Below, piece after piece: positions 44,124 through 55,229 of a stretch of DNA of 64,000 bases. Each line of letters opens with the position of its first letter. Positions within the stretch are counted from its first letter, which is position 1. The notes beneath the pieces were generated by a model that searched no databases, was not told where the DNA came from, and worked only from the letters and a program-made list of their open reading frames with translations. The position numbers and the translations under genes are program-made. The stretch is from contig OV816026.1 in assembly GCA_929113105.1 (NCBI GenBank), forward strand, positions 73,538,004 to 73,602,003, read 5' to 3'. The DNA comes from Agrypnus murinus (taxonomy: Eukaryota; Arthropoda; Insecta; Coleoptera; Elateridae).

Positions 44124-46976
44124 CACAGTAAAAAATGCAGTGGTGGTGAAAAACATATTTGGTGTGGTGAAATATCTGAGTGTAAATTTCTACACTCATG
44201 TGAATGAAATTAACAACTAAAATTAACACGCAGCACCAGGTTTCTTATGAGATTTATCTTAATTTAAAAAATGGGTAAAAATAATGTTTTTGGTGTACAA
44301 AAATCATTTGAATTTAGTAAAGATACTCTCGTTAGTGTAAGAGTCATCTTTCAAAAAATGTATTTCACTATTCTAGCATGTTAACAACATTAAAGAGTGT
44401 TAATAAGATCCAGCAAAACCGATTTAACCCTCGCGAGTGTTATCCACCGAACATCTACCTCCAACGCGGATAATCACGATTGGACGTGAGCACTTTTATT
44501 TACTGTTTGTGTTTGAATGTAGTTGGTTCTCTTTGAAAGTGACAACAATGATTTTTAAGATTCAACTAGCCAATAAAAGTAAATATGCTAAAATAGAAGA
44601 GGATGCATCTTTCTACGATCTTGTGCAATTATGTAAGTAAGATTTTAAAACTATAATTTCCAGTCCTGGTTGTGTCTGTTCAGCTTTTTCTTATGTATAA
44701 GTTTTAGCTGCCATGTTGATCCATTGTAATTTAAGTCATCATTATGCATAAATAAAAATAATTATTTTTACGTGAATTGTGGATAAATAATAGATAAAAT
44801 TATTTTCAGATTTTTGGTTTACAAGGAACAATTTAAATGAAAACCGTTTCTGGTTCCTGCTATGTAGTACCTAACCCTAAGTATGTATGTAATGAAATTA
44901 TACTTCCATAGTTTAATTATTGCCACGCTCTACGCATTGGTATAGTAGGTATTGACGGCCAAACTCAGCTTACAAAGATGGCGGCGATGGCGCACATGTG
45001 TTTATAATATTCACGTGTGATTTTTAAGAACTGATATTGCGATTAGTGACATTAAATGTCGTTTCTATAATTACAGGTAAAGTTTGTAATGTAAATTAGA
45101 ATGTGTCAATAATAAATTTAATAAAACTTTAATTACAGAAACTGGTGGTCATGATGGTGATGACTGGGTCATTTACCCTAATCATACAAAGGAGCTCATA
45201 GGTAATTGTTCAAAACTAATGTTGATTTCCTAGTAGTAAAGATTCACTTTTTTATTATTTTAATATTATCAGCCGTACTTATAGAAAGATTTACACGCGT
45301 GCAACATTAATAAACATTGTGTTACAAGCGTGTAATTTATCTATAGTACGGCTGTAAATAATAATATGTAAATAATATAATATACAAATTATAACATTTT
45401 GTCTATAAGGTATTCTATAATATTTAAATATTGTACCTATTATATTGTACATATTTTTATTTATTAATTCTGTATTTATAATTTAACCATTTATCTTTTT
45501 TAGGCCATAATTTTCTTTTAATTGGATTTATTTTTCTTTCTATGAGAAACACTAGATATGCTTTATATACACTTGTTTCTATTTCCACAAACCTTATTCT
45601 GTGATTCACCTTGTTCTCTGGGCTGGATAGCTGTCAATACTGAAATGGTGAGCTCAATTTTCTTTTTATCTATTTACCTTTCTTAAATAGCATTTCTTGA
45701 TTACTATTCAAGAAACATTATTGCTAACTTCTTCTTCACTTGTTGCTGGTTTCTTGAAAACAACCGTATGTAGGATACTAATTAATATTTTACGTTCTTC
45801 TCCTGTAGTTCTTTTTTAATTATTTTGACCAATAAACTATACACTATTAACCCAGGATAACTTCTTAAACTTTTATTTATTATTTTCTTTATAAATTATA
45901 CATTTATTTACTGGATAAATTCATTTACAACCATTTTTATCATTTTATTAAATTCATCTCCCCCTTTTATTTACATCACTACCCCTTGGTAACTTAATAT
46001 TGTTTTTCTTGCAATTATTTTCCATATATTTTGATAGTTTATAATTTTATTCAAAAAATATCTTGACCTTGATCATTATTTCAGTAATTTGATTATTGTC
46101 TATAAAGCAATTGTATTATGTACGTACTAACTATATATGGCCGTCAAGACTATTTTTATATTGCTGTTAATAATGTTTGTACTGTTTTATAAACCTTTGT
46201 AACTAATACATTTTCTTTTTCAGATTTAACTGAAAGTGAAGATCCTGTAGACCCAAAATTGTTTTCCTGATCAAGTTTTGTTACTATATACATGTATCCA
46301 ATAAATAAATTAACTCAAACTTGAATAGTTTTAACAATAAATCCTTTTAAAAATTCAATTCATAATTACAAATGATAAACACAAACAGTCAACTTTGAAC
46401 TTTTTTACATTGGGTAACAAAATTAAGAATTCATGATTTTCAAATAATGAAGAAAAATCATCACAATATGTATTTACATTGGTTTATTTAGATTTAGAAT
46501 GTATTTATATTTTGCATTTTGTTTTAAAATAAAACTAATATTTGTGTGCACTATTTTTTACCTTTTTCTGTTTTATCCTAAATTACAAAAAAATATCTGA
46601 ACCAAAAAATAGAAGTATATAATTACACGAACAAAATAGTTATTTACACTCCAATAAATTATTGTAACCACTATAGTTGGTTCCTTTTCCATAAAAAAAA
46701 TGTTCCTTACCATCATAAGTAATAATTTTTACACTAAAAGAATGGGAAATTAACACTCAGTTCGTGCATACTTTACACTCAACAAATGTTTTCTCAACAA
46801 TATGGTTGTAATTTTTACACTCAGTGTCCATGACTTTAACCTGCATTTAAGGTTAAAGTTGTTATATATTTTACCACTTTTAAGACCAATGTTATTTACA
46901 CTCGTCAGTGTGGATAAATAGGAACCACTCTGGGTGCTATTTGAGTGTAAGATTTAACACTCCATTTTTTAATGTG
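44124..46976 (+). mobile_element. TA-flanked TIR element carrying a spliced mini-gene, copy 2 (2.85 kb)
   Basis: Same termini as 36392-39757 (CACAGTAAAAAATGCAGTGG; the right end has one change, CATTTTTTAATGTG), with TA at 44122-44123 and 46977-46978. It is shorter because it lacks the 456-bp block and about 80 bp around the extra exon-like segment at 38340-38400 of copy 1. Confidence 0.85.
44548..46270 (+). CDS. Four-exon 74-aa mini-gene inside TIR element copy 2
   Basis: Exons 44548-44632, 45047-45076, 45139-45201 and 46224-46270 have exactly the lengths of copy 1 (85, 30, 63, 47 nt) and join in phase to a stop. Amino-acid changes relative to copy 1 are few (Gly to Asp before the Trp, Asp to Asn after Tyr-Pro, Gly to Glu in the last exon), and the stop is TGA instead of TAA. 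AATAAA follows shortly after. Conservation of every splice site and of an open frame suggests it was coding when the copies separated; the small divergence means neutrality is not excluded. Confidence 0.6.
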
Positions 46977-47014
46977 TAACCTCCTGAAATTTCATGACTG
47001 TTACTTTAAATAAA

Positions 47015-47178
47015 TTGAATCTTATTTCTCCCCCTCTTAGTAATTTTGGAGTAGTATCCCGGCCGCAGGGGGCTGCCAGAATCGACTTTTAGTGTTCAGC
47101 AGGTACATAAGATTTAGTACCCAAATTTTCACGACTGTTGAAATGACAATTCGAAATACGTTGCTGGCTCTCCGTCTA
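47015..47178 (-). repeat. Right member of the inverted pair flanking TIR element copy 2
   Basis: Reverse complement of 43752-43908, including CCGGCCGCAGGGGGCTGCC and ACGTTGCTGGCTCT. It starts about 40 bases after the right end of copy 2. Confidence 0.75.
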
Positions 47179-47179
47179 T

Positions 47180-47941
47180 AAGTTCGGTTTACTATAGTTT
47201 GTTACCTATTTTGTATTTACAATTGCATTAACTGAATAGAATTCTAGAGAGTTTCTCAAGCACTGAGAATATATCTTAAGACTGTTTTCAACATTTCATC
47301 TGTGGAAGAAGTTTCCAGTCCGAAGAGGACACGAAACCGGAAACATACTACAGAGATTGATCCTCTGTAGAAGCAAATATTAGCAATGACATTTATGAAA
47401 TACATATATAAGTACAGTAAGTACCTGACGTTATGTGTGTGGCTGTGCTCTTCAATTGATATACCACATTTGGATACAGGAGAACATGCATTACTTAATA
47501 TTTTGTCAAAAAAATTGAAATCCAAGTTCATGTATGAAGGAAGTAGAAGTTATTTATCCATTGCCTTACGACAAATTGGATTCGTATACTATAAGAATGA
47601 CCATCCAAGACAAGGGACGATGGGAGGATGGATGGGGATGAACAAAGTCATATTGTTCATAAGAGAATAATTCTTTTAAAAACGTACACTGAAAATATGC
47701 AGCAAAGGTGTTGGATCAAACAAGGAATACCTAATTCCATATGGCAACAGAGCATAGCCTGATATCATAATTTATTAATGACGTGAACGTAAACTTACAC
47801 TAAATAACGTATAGTTATGACTATTTCATTCATAACTTTATGAACCAATAAGAATACGCACTTTTCCTTAGATACCACGTATTCCAACGGTTATATTGCG
47901 GTAACCATGACGAATCGATTATACGAACCTTTGTATAATCG
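47180..47941. other. Spacer with one unassigned 94-codon open frame
   Basis: The open frame at 47386-47670 (ending HPRQGTMGGWMGMNKVILF) has no recognisable domain. A short hairpin GATTATACGAACCTTTGTATAATC spans about 47918-47941. Nothing else is supported. Confidence 0.35.
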
Positions 47942-47949
47942 CTGTAATA

Positions 47950-48283
47950 CAGGGACGAACCTAAAGAGTTTATTTGGAGGGGGGGTAACCTTAAAATTGC
48001 CAACTTATTACGATGAAAATACCAACTACTAGTAAGAAAATGTTTTTATTTGTACCTAACATTATATGAAGCAAAATTAGTATTTTACACAAATCTTATT
48101 TTTATTTAAAACTCTCCAACGTGTATGCATGGCAATTAGATTAAATTAAAAAAATAAATTGTTTTGGACACATTTTCTTACCTTCTCATTTTTCTCAAAT
48201 TGTGAAATTGCCAACTCTCACTCAAAATTATCAACTTTGAGGGGGGAGCTTCCCCTCCCATCCCCCCCATGGGTTCGTCCCTG
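47950..48283. mobile_element. hAT MITE with CAGGGACGAACC termini (334 bp)
   Basis: CAGGGACGAACC at the left, GGTTCGTCCCTG at the right, with perfect 8-bp target duplication ctgtaata (47942-47949, 48284-48291). The ends carry a poly-G/poly-C pair (GGAGGGGGGG / CCCCCCC). Non-coding. Confidence 0.88.
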
Positions 48284-48511
48284 CTGTAATACAAACCTTT
48301 GTATATTCACCCGCATGAAATTCAATTCTTAAATTTCAAGATATCCATGAAAACTCCATAACTGTCAAATAATTTATTAGTAAACAACGCAATGATCCAC
48401 AAACCTCATCAGGCTCTATTCACAATGTCTACAATAATTGTACGTTCAATATAAATAATAAATAAATGTTAAAGTTGTTAGTATATTTTTTATTCATGAA
48501 ATAGTCTACCT

Positions 48512-48646
48512 GTATACAACTCGACGATCTAAAATACTCGAAACTCGACATATTGCCTAATCAAACACCACTCGACGTTCCGTCTCGTGGTGTTTCAGGC
48601 AATATGTCTCGTATAATCGAGTATTTTCGATCGTCTTGTTGTATAA
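48512..48646. repeat. Near-perfect palindrome (135 bp)
   Basis: TATACAAC..GACGATC.AAAATACTCGA..GACATATTGCCT..AAACACCAC on the left is mirrored by GTGGTGTTT..AGGCAATATGTC..TCGAGTATTTT.GATCGTC..GTTGTATA, with a ~15-base loop. It would form a long hairpin. Probably a small TA-flanked MITE. Confidence 0.8.
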
Positions 48647-48719
48647 TATATGACTATTGCAGTTAAATGATGCAGAGTGTTGCATAGCAGAATTTCAATA
48701 ATACAAATACTGCTCTCCG

Positions 48720-49395
48720 ACGCTCTGCATCATCTAACTAAAATTATCATAACTCCCTTATTTATTTAGTTATCTAGCTCATTCAGGTGTCAGATTGAAG
48801 CTAGTTTTTGGATCTTTCACTGTATCTCAAGAAACGTGCAAATACATTGCGCAATAGAAAGGTAGCAGGCCCTGAAAGCAAGTTTTCCAAAAATAATTTT
48901 TTTTTCTGAAACTACAAAAAGCACCTTTTTTATTTTTTAACTATACCAAGCATATACTAAGATGATTCTATAAAAAAAGCTTTAAAAGGGTGATAGTTGA
49001 AACACAGGAGCAATGCCAGAATTTGTAAAAACACTAAAATTTGTCTTCGGAGCCTGCTACTTTTTTACTGTGCAATGTTTTTGCACGTTTCTTGATGCTT
49101 GATCTGAAAGATCCAAGAACTAACTTTAATCTGACACCTGGATGAGCCAGATAGCTCAAAAAATAAGGGTGTTATGACAAGTTCAGTTAGATGATGTAGA
49201 GTGACGGGTAGCAGAATTTGCAAAAAATCGGAATTTTCAAAAACTTCTACTTCGGCCATTTCTAATCCAAAAAATCTGGAAAAAATAATTTATTGACATT
49301 TCATATGTATCTATGCAAGGACAAAATTTGAACAAAATCCGAGACATTAAAATACGGCTCTAGTCGATTTGGCATGAAATTAGCCATTTGTGTTG
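48720..49395. repeat. Inverted pair of the 43.2-kb repeat family
   Basis: The left arm (about 48720-48955) and right arm (about 48965-49250) mirror each other: GATGCAGAGTG / GATGATGTAGAGTG, CTCATTCAGGTGTCAGATT and AACGTGCAAATACATTGC. The right arm then continues into the unit seen at 43240-43330. Centre near 48960. Confidence 0.75.
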
Positions 49396-49750
49396 TGTTA
49401 CGGTGGCTGAGCCAGCATAAGGGACCCCATTTTTGTAGGAAAAACTTAATTGCACTGCACTCTTATAATATCAGATTATACTTTAATCTGTTAAGTAACA
49501 ATTATAAAGATCACTGACTAATGTCTTAAACTTATTCGTTCAATTTATTGTATTACTTTTAAGTTAAAACAACTTTAACTTTTTGTAGCACTAATTGGAT
49601 CAGCGTTTGGGAAAAACTGTTAAAAATGCAAATCATGTTACACCAACATGTCTTTGTGAAGGAGAAATTAGTAAATACTAACTTACTAATTACTAATTTA
49701 AATATACAGATTAAATTACAGATAATATTTAAAATAAAATAGTGTAAATT
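49396..49750. other. AT-rich spacer, nothing recognised
   Basis: The 70-codon antisense open stretch here has no domain. Otherwise featureless up to the LINE fragment. Confidence 0.35.
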
Positions 49751-49755
49751 CTGTG

Positions 49756-49878
49756 TATACAGATTTTTCAAAGGGTTTCGATAGAATTAACCACAATTTG
49801 TTGATTAATAAACTATATTACTATGGCATTTCGGGAAAAATCTTGGAGTGGATAAATAAATATGAAAATCGAAGATAA
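49756..49878 (+). pseudogene. Non-LTR retrotransposon RT fragment (~40 codons)
   Basis: Encodes YTDFSKGFDRINHNLLINKL followed by YYYGISGKILEWI before a stop. This is the RT domain block around the first catalytic Asp (family pattern D-F-S-K-A-F-D-x-V-x-H) of Jockey/R1-type LINEs. Nothing on either side continues it. Confidence 0.8.
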
Positions 49879-49924
49879 TTATTCAAATTCTATATATTGG
49901 GATGGTTAAATATTATACAGCGAT

Positions 49925-50050
49925 ATTAAATTAAATTGCAATATGTGCAGTTTCCTTATGTTGCATTTGAAAATAATCGAGTCAAACCATTATACACATA
50001 TAGGCAACCAATTATACAGCACGCTCTTTTATACACTTTACATATATTGT
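49925..50050 (-). repeat. Interspersed repeat, copy without MITE
   Basis: Reverse-strand counterpart of 17289-17690, lacking the 244-bp MITE there. It serves as the empty-site reference for that insertion. Confidence 0.75.
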
Positions 50051-50224
50051 ATGGTTAATAATTAGCACTATATATGTTGTCTAATATTGTTGTGAGACTC
50101 TTAAAATTATCTTATAGATATAATTATTGATTATATAAAATTTTTCATAAATAAATACAATGTTTTATTCGGTTCAGGGATGTTTTATCTGACAATTTTT
50201 TATTTCCTGCTTATTTATGTTTGA

Positions 50225-50658
50225 TAGAGTTCCTCTATAATAATATTAAATAATAAGAATAAGAGTTGGGACATATACGATGCCGCATTTTAATTGGCTG
50301 AATCTAATGTCAAGGAGTACATGTTCTTAATAGTCTGACACTTTGTTTTTTTAGATTGTATAACAAAATTTATATTACTTTACATCCTAATACACATTTT
50401 TCTTATAGTATTAAATTATCTTAATAATAACATGTATTTTTTATTAGTAAATAAATATTAAGAGTATTATAATAATGTTGAATCAAAGAATTTATTGACA
50501 TAGATCTACCTATTTTGTCAAGAAACAATTTGTCAAATCAAACAACTGAAAGTTGATAGGTGAAAATACTTCATGAGTAATCACGTCGTTCTTGACATTA
50601 GATCCACATGTCCTAACTCTTATCTTATATAACCTATTATTATTATATAGGAACTCTA
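50225..50658. mobile_element. TIR MITE with TAGAGTTCCT termini, 8-bp TSD (434 bp)
   Basis: TAGAGTTCCTCTATAATAAT at the left and ATTATATAGGAACTCTA at the right, with inverted similarity for about 90 bp (AAGAGTT.GGACAT, TAATGTCAAG). Target duplication atgtttga is perfect (50217-50224, 50659-50666). A TAGAG terminus with an 8-bp duplication fits hAT. Confidence 0.85.
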
Positions 50659-50666
50659 ATGTTTGA

Positions 50667-51513
50667 GCTTTGTTTAATTATGACTAATGACATATACATA
50701 TTCAGATTCGACTGTCTGGGCATTTTTAATTTATGTTAAATATAAGTATGTATGGTTAATTGCATTAAACAATATTTTATGGTGAAAACTAAAGATAATC
50801 TGCATTTATCAAATTACATGTGCTTTGCAATAAATGAGTAAAATTTGATTTACCATACAACGCCAAACTGACCTGTCTTACATAAAATATACACTACGTT
50901 GACTACGTTCACTATATTCATTACGTTGAACAAAAGGATATAATGTGTTTGTCATTTAACAATTCACGTTTTCTTCTTTGTAGACTTTAATCATTCAGAA
51001 GTTATTAATTCATATTTAAGATCTTCGCTTGGTATATAAGTAAAACGGTTCAAGACAAGTAATGGTGACTGCTCTCCAAAATGTACAAGCTTTTTTTAAT
51101 CCTTGTCGATTGATAATAATACTTCTTTTTCTGTAGTTAGTTTACCAAAATGAAAACACTGGAACTCTGGATTTGTACATAATGTTATTTATTTTATTTC
51201 AACCCGTTTTTATACATTTTTACATGAATTATTTTTATATGTTGACTTTTAATACATTTCTATACTTGCGTGTCCTAATGAACTCCATTAGGACACGCAT
51301 TTGCGTGTCCTAATGAGATTTATTAGAGTACTGGAAACAGTAAAACTTTGTTTTTTAAAGTTGGTAGCACCTAACAGCTGTTCTTAAATGTCAAACTTAT
51401 TATATTTAAACGTGCGGTTATGTTATGTGATAAAATGCCAAACTTTTAAAATATAAAATAAACATACACAAAATAAATTAATTAAATTAAAAATTATTTA
51501 ATAAATTCACAAA
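50667..51513. other. AT-rich spacer with a small triple hairpin motif
   Basis: TGCGTGTCCTAATG occurs at 51267-51280 and 51302-51315, and inverted as CATTAGGACACGCA at 51286-51299, giving two alternative 14-bp stems. No gene recognised. Confidence 0.6.
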
Positions 51514-52135
51514 TTATTCTTTATACATATTTTGTATTAAGCCCTCAGCCACAGCTGAAGACTTCCAACGTCCAAGCCGTTTTATAGTTATTAAATCGCC
51601 ACCTTTGTTTGCCAATTGGGAAGCACTTGAACGTCGAAAGCAATGACCTGTAAAAAGCTTCGGGTTGGCTAAATGCAAATAAGTGGCAATAATAAAAGGA
51701 ACTTTTCCCATGGTGTTTATACCGATAGGAGTAGAAATACATTTTCCATTGCGGTAGGTTATAAAAAACCGCCTGTGGTTTATTTTCTTAGGCCTTAGGC
51801 TCAAATATTGCTTAATTAAATCAATCCACAGTTTCTCTGTAATTAAGAATTCTCTTCGAACTTTATTTTTTGTTTTTGTTACAGTCACAGTGAACACATG
51901 ATCTTTGACCACAATATCGTCTAATAACATGTTGGTCAATTCATCTCTTCGGCAGGCACCACAGAATCCCATTATTAACGCAACCTTAAATAATTGAAAT
52001 ATATTAAAAATTGAAAGTATTTAGCACAAGATTTTACTTACTTTCATAGCTAAATGTTGGTTATTTTCTGCAGTTGTTATAAATCTATCAATATGGTTAA
52101 ATTCCAATATTTTAATAAGATTAAGATTAATTAAG
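51514..52135 (-). pseudogene. Crypton-like tyrosine recombinase, C-terminal part, with intron
   Basis: The 3' exon is 51514-51984. A 57-bp intron (51985-52041, donor gtaagt, acceptor taag) precedes it. The upstream exon begins near 52135 and encodes LIKILEFNHIDRFITTAENN. The catalytic site of tyrosine recombinases is recognisable: Arg in GFCGACRRDEL, the H-x-x-R box in GHCFRRSSASQL, and the Trp in LGRWKSSAVAEG. The nucleophilic Tyr expected right after AEG is Leu (AEGLIQN). Family: YR transposons such as Crypton, or DIRS/Ngaro; no RT was found nearby, which favours Crypton. It is 5'-truncated with stops upstream of the first exon and almost certainly inactive. Confidence 0.8.
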
Positions 52136-52387
52136 ATAAGTTAATTCTTTTTAATAAGATGGAGGGAGAGAATATCTGACCATTTTACCTTCTTGTCACA
52201 GAAACTAAATTAATTTTATAAAAACAAAACAATTTAAATAACAATTGCTGAAGTTGAATTTTCAGTGTAGCCAACTGTCAAAAGTACTTAACAAAATTTC
52301 ACTAACAAATCTTATTTAAAACTAATTTATTTTTTAATAATTTACGAAATAACGACGCAAGTATAAAAAAATAGTATAAAGTATTCG

Positions 52388-52492
52388 TTTCATAAGGCGT
52401 TTTAGCGCACTTGTCCGTTAGAAAACTCCCCGCTTCGCGGGTCGTTTTCTAAACTCGTACGCGTGCGCTAAAAACGCATCTTATGAAACTAA
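52388..52492. repeat. Palindrome (105 bp)
   Basis: TTTCATAAGGCGTTTTAGCGCAC..GTTAGAAAAC on the left is mirrored by GTTTTCTAA..GTGCGCTAAAAACGC.TCTTATGAAA, with CCGCTTCGCGG in the centre. No coding content. Confidence 0.8.
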
Positions 52493-52794
52493 TATTTTAA
52501 TATACTATTATATGTTTTAAATTACATATTTTATTTTTTTTAAGTTCTTAGTTTCCTTCAAATCTTATCAACCAAAAATCTTTCTTCTTATTTATTATTC
52601 AATTATTTGTATTATTATGTATCTAGGTTTTTCAATAAATTATTCTTTTAATTGTCTATACTTAGAAATCCTTGTTTTAATGTTCACTATTGCTATATAC
52701 TATTGTACTATGTTTCTCTTATTGCAGGTGGTGGTATATAACGATGCTTACATCTAAAAAAGATTTTCTCTTTTATAGTATGTATATGTAATTA

Positions 52795-53100
52795 GTAGGT
52801 ATTGGGACAGTTGAGTCCAGCCCCTCCCTTTTTATGCAAATGACCCGCGATCTAATTAATATTCAAATGAGGCGTGATCTAATTAAATGCGCGAATTAAA
52901 TTAATTGATCTAATTTAATTATTGGCCAGCCCCCCTCTACTTTTCTCCACTCCTACCCCCACTCCTCCCCCCACTCCTATCCCCACTACCCCCACTTAAG
53001 GCCCCCACTTAGCCCCCCACTTAAGTCCCACTCCTCCCCCACCCTTATCCCTACTCTACCGCCATTTTGGATCGCCATTTTGAATCGCCATTTTGAATCG
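52795..53100 (+). repeat. Repeat copy 1: GTAGGTATTGGGACAG block with C-rich and CGCCATTTTGAAT tracts
   Basis: GTAGGTATTGGGACAGTTGA, a TGCAAATGACCCGCGATC stretch, a pyrimidine-rich CCCCCACTCC tract and CGCCATTTTG repeats. A direct copy starts at 53821. Confidence 0.75.
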
Positions 53101-53395
53101 TTTTTGAACTTTTTGCACTTGTATCATAAATACCTATTATTTATTAAGTGAAGTTTATTTCATGGAACTGTAGTACAGATCCTGAAGAGTTTTCTGAAAA
53201 TTTGAAAATACGCTAACTACGAGTAGTGTGACAATTGCGATCAAGCAGTTGTGAAATCAATAATCAAAATCCATATCGATAATCCACAGTCCATAATCTA
53301 TAAACTATTTAAAAAGGGAAGAGATTACCACTTTGGGGCACGCCTGATCTATAATGATACCATGCATGTAATATTCACATAAAAAATAGTTATTT

Positions 53396-53760
53396 ATGGT
53401 ACAAGTGAGTTAAGTAAGATATTATCCACGAACGAAAAATTAACGTTAATTTTTCTGAGTTGATAATATCCTTAACTCACGCGTGCCATACAAAATTTTA
53501 TCCAACACCTCTTTATTTAAGTTTAAACATCGAATTTGCAATGTATAGTTAGTCTGTAGTTTTGACAGTAATACTCGACCACGATGACTGGATTTTAATA
53601 ATATTAAGTAACGTAATCTTGTGATTGGTTGTTATCTTTCAAGGAGTGAGTTTTTAAAAATAACCCACGTTGCTAGGGGCAACGTAGGTTATAATGTAAC
53701 ATAAGAGTAGTAATCATGGTATTTATATAGAGGTGTTGGATAAAATATTTTAATTTGTTG
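53396..53760. repeat. Nested palindromes
   Basis: One palindrome (53396-53491) pairs ATGGTACAAGTGAGTTAAG..GATATTATC with GATAATATC..CTTAACTCACGCGTGCCAT. A second inverted pair (TTTTATCCAACACCTCT near 53495, AGAGGTGTTGGATAAAA near 53742) encloses ~230 bp that itself contains the hairpin AACCCACGTTGC/GCAACGTAGGTT (53661-53690). Confidence 0.7.
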
Positions 53761-53820
53761 ATGATTAAAATTTAATTTGAGTTTATTGTATAAAAGACTA
53801 TCCCAAACAACCAAATTACA

Positions 53821-54280
53821 GTAGGTATTGGGACAGTTGAGTCCAGCCCCTCTCTTTTTATGCAAATAACCCGCGATCTAATTAATATTCAAATGAGGCG
53901 TAATTATTGGTCAGCCCCCTCTACTTTTCCCCACTCCTACCCCCACTCCTCCCCCCACTCCTATCCCCACTACCTTCACTTAGGGCCCCCACTTAGCCCC
54001 CCCACTTAAGTCCCACTCCTCCCCACCCTTATCCCTACTCTACCGCCATTTTGGATCGCCATTTTGAATCGCCATTTTGAATCGTCATTTTGAATCGTCA
54101 TTTTGAATCGCCATTTTGGATAGCCATTTTGAATAGCCATTTTGAATAGCCATTTTGAATAGCCATTTTGAATCGCCATTTTGAAATGTCATTTTGAATC
54201 TGTCAATTTTGAATCTGTCATTTACATATCCGCCATTTTGTATCTGTCATTTTCAATTTGTCATCTAGAATTTTCCGCCC
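53821..54280 (+). repeat. Repeat copy 2 and (CGCCATTTTGAAT)n minisatellite
   Basis: Direct copy of 52795-53100 with the internal AATTAAATGCGCG stretch missing. Here the 13-14 bp unit CGCCATTTTGAAT is expanded to about a dozen variants (54042-54190: CGCC, CGTC, AGCC forms) before degrading. A CT microsatellite follows near 54368-54392, and a diverged direct repeat (CTGCCATCTATCGGT, CAGTATAGTAGATT) at about 54310 and 54450. Confidence 0.75.
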
Positions 54281-54544
54281 TTAGATTCAAATTTTTAGTA
54301 CTACCACTGCCATCTATCGGTGACGTCATGTGATCAGTATAGTAGATTCCTCTCTCTAGCTTCTGGCCCTCTCTCTCTCTCTCGCTCTCACTTGTCATTT
54401 CCAACTTGTCAATGTTTCCCGCTGAAAGATTTGAATTCCTAATGTCTCAACTGCCATCTATCGGTAACATCCAGTGATCGGTATAGTAGATTTCTATACA
54501 CCTGTAGATAGGCAACCTGTTACACTTTTTTATAAAAATTAATA

Positions 54545-54625
54545 TTGGAGTAACCGGGGTTCGAACGCTCAACCATCTGATTAGAAGTCTATAGCTTAAC
54601 CCCAAGACCACGGAGCTTGTCTCTT
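54545..54625 (-). ncRNA. tRNA-like sequence, minus strand (SINE head or tRNA pseudogene)
   Basis: The reverse strand reads CTCCGTGGTCTTGGGGTTAAG (A-box region), a CTTCTAA anticodon-loop-like stretch and GCGTTCGAACCCCGG (B box) at tRNA spacing. Anticodon and T stems pair poorly, so it is not a sound tRNA. Confidence 0.45.
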
Positions 54626-54639
54626 AAAGCATTGTAAAG

Positions 54640-55229
54640 GTCTAATTTATAAAACCAGTCAACTAAGCAATATATTTTAAATCCATTTTATTTAAAAATA
54701 ATTCCCGGAAAATATTGATAAATAATGTACATTAATAATAATAGGAAAAATGCTTTTTGAATCCTAAAGATTTATTTAAATAAAACCTAAAAAATAAAAT
54801 AAAATTTAGAAAAATTCTATTGCTATATTGTGTGTGTGTATATACGTAGGTATCAGTCTTTTAATAGTATTTGATAGCTCATAACTTATTAATAGAAGTA
54901 AATTATAAGGTATATAATCTCAGCAAACCTTTATTATCTAGCTAGAATACATTATTTCTTTTAACTCTACTCCATATGTTTATATGATTGTGCAGTTTCA
55001 ACATATGTATTTATAGTAGGTATACGTATGTGTTTATCTGTGAATGTTTAAATGATTTGTATTGATTAATGAAAACCTTATAAGGTTACATGTAGTTGAT
55101 ATACGTTATTTATTATCTTAACGGCTTAACTAATTCTGAGAAAACATCTACCTGACAATTAGCTTAGCTAAATGTTTTTACTGTTGTATTACTCAACTTA
55201 AAATTACAACAAATGAATTTTAAAACCAC
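54640..55229. other. AT-rich spacer, nothing recognised
   Basis: About 590 bases of A/T-rich sequence with a short TG run (54830-54840). No frame resembling the adjacent polymerase could be extended into it. Confidence 0.35.

Noticed and set aside
46976..47531. 47256-47531 minus-strand frame as a gene
   Set aside because: Overlaps the 47386-47670 plus-strand frame; neither has a recognisable feature or splice partner.
52795..54280. The two GTAGGTATTGGGACAG blocks as LTRs of a small retroelement
   Set aside because: No primer-binding site, polypurine tract, target duplication or coding sequence between them; they end in differing minisatellite lengths.
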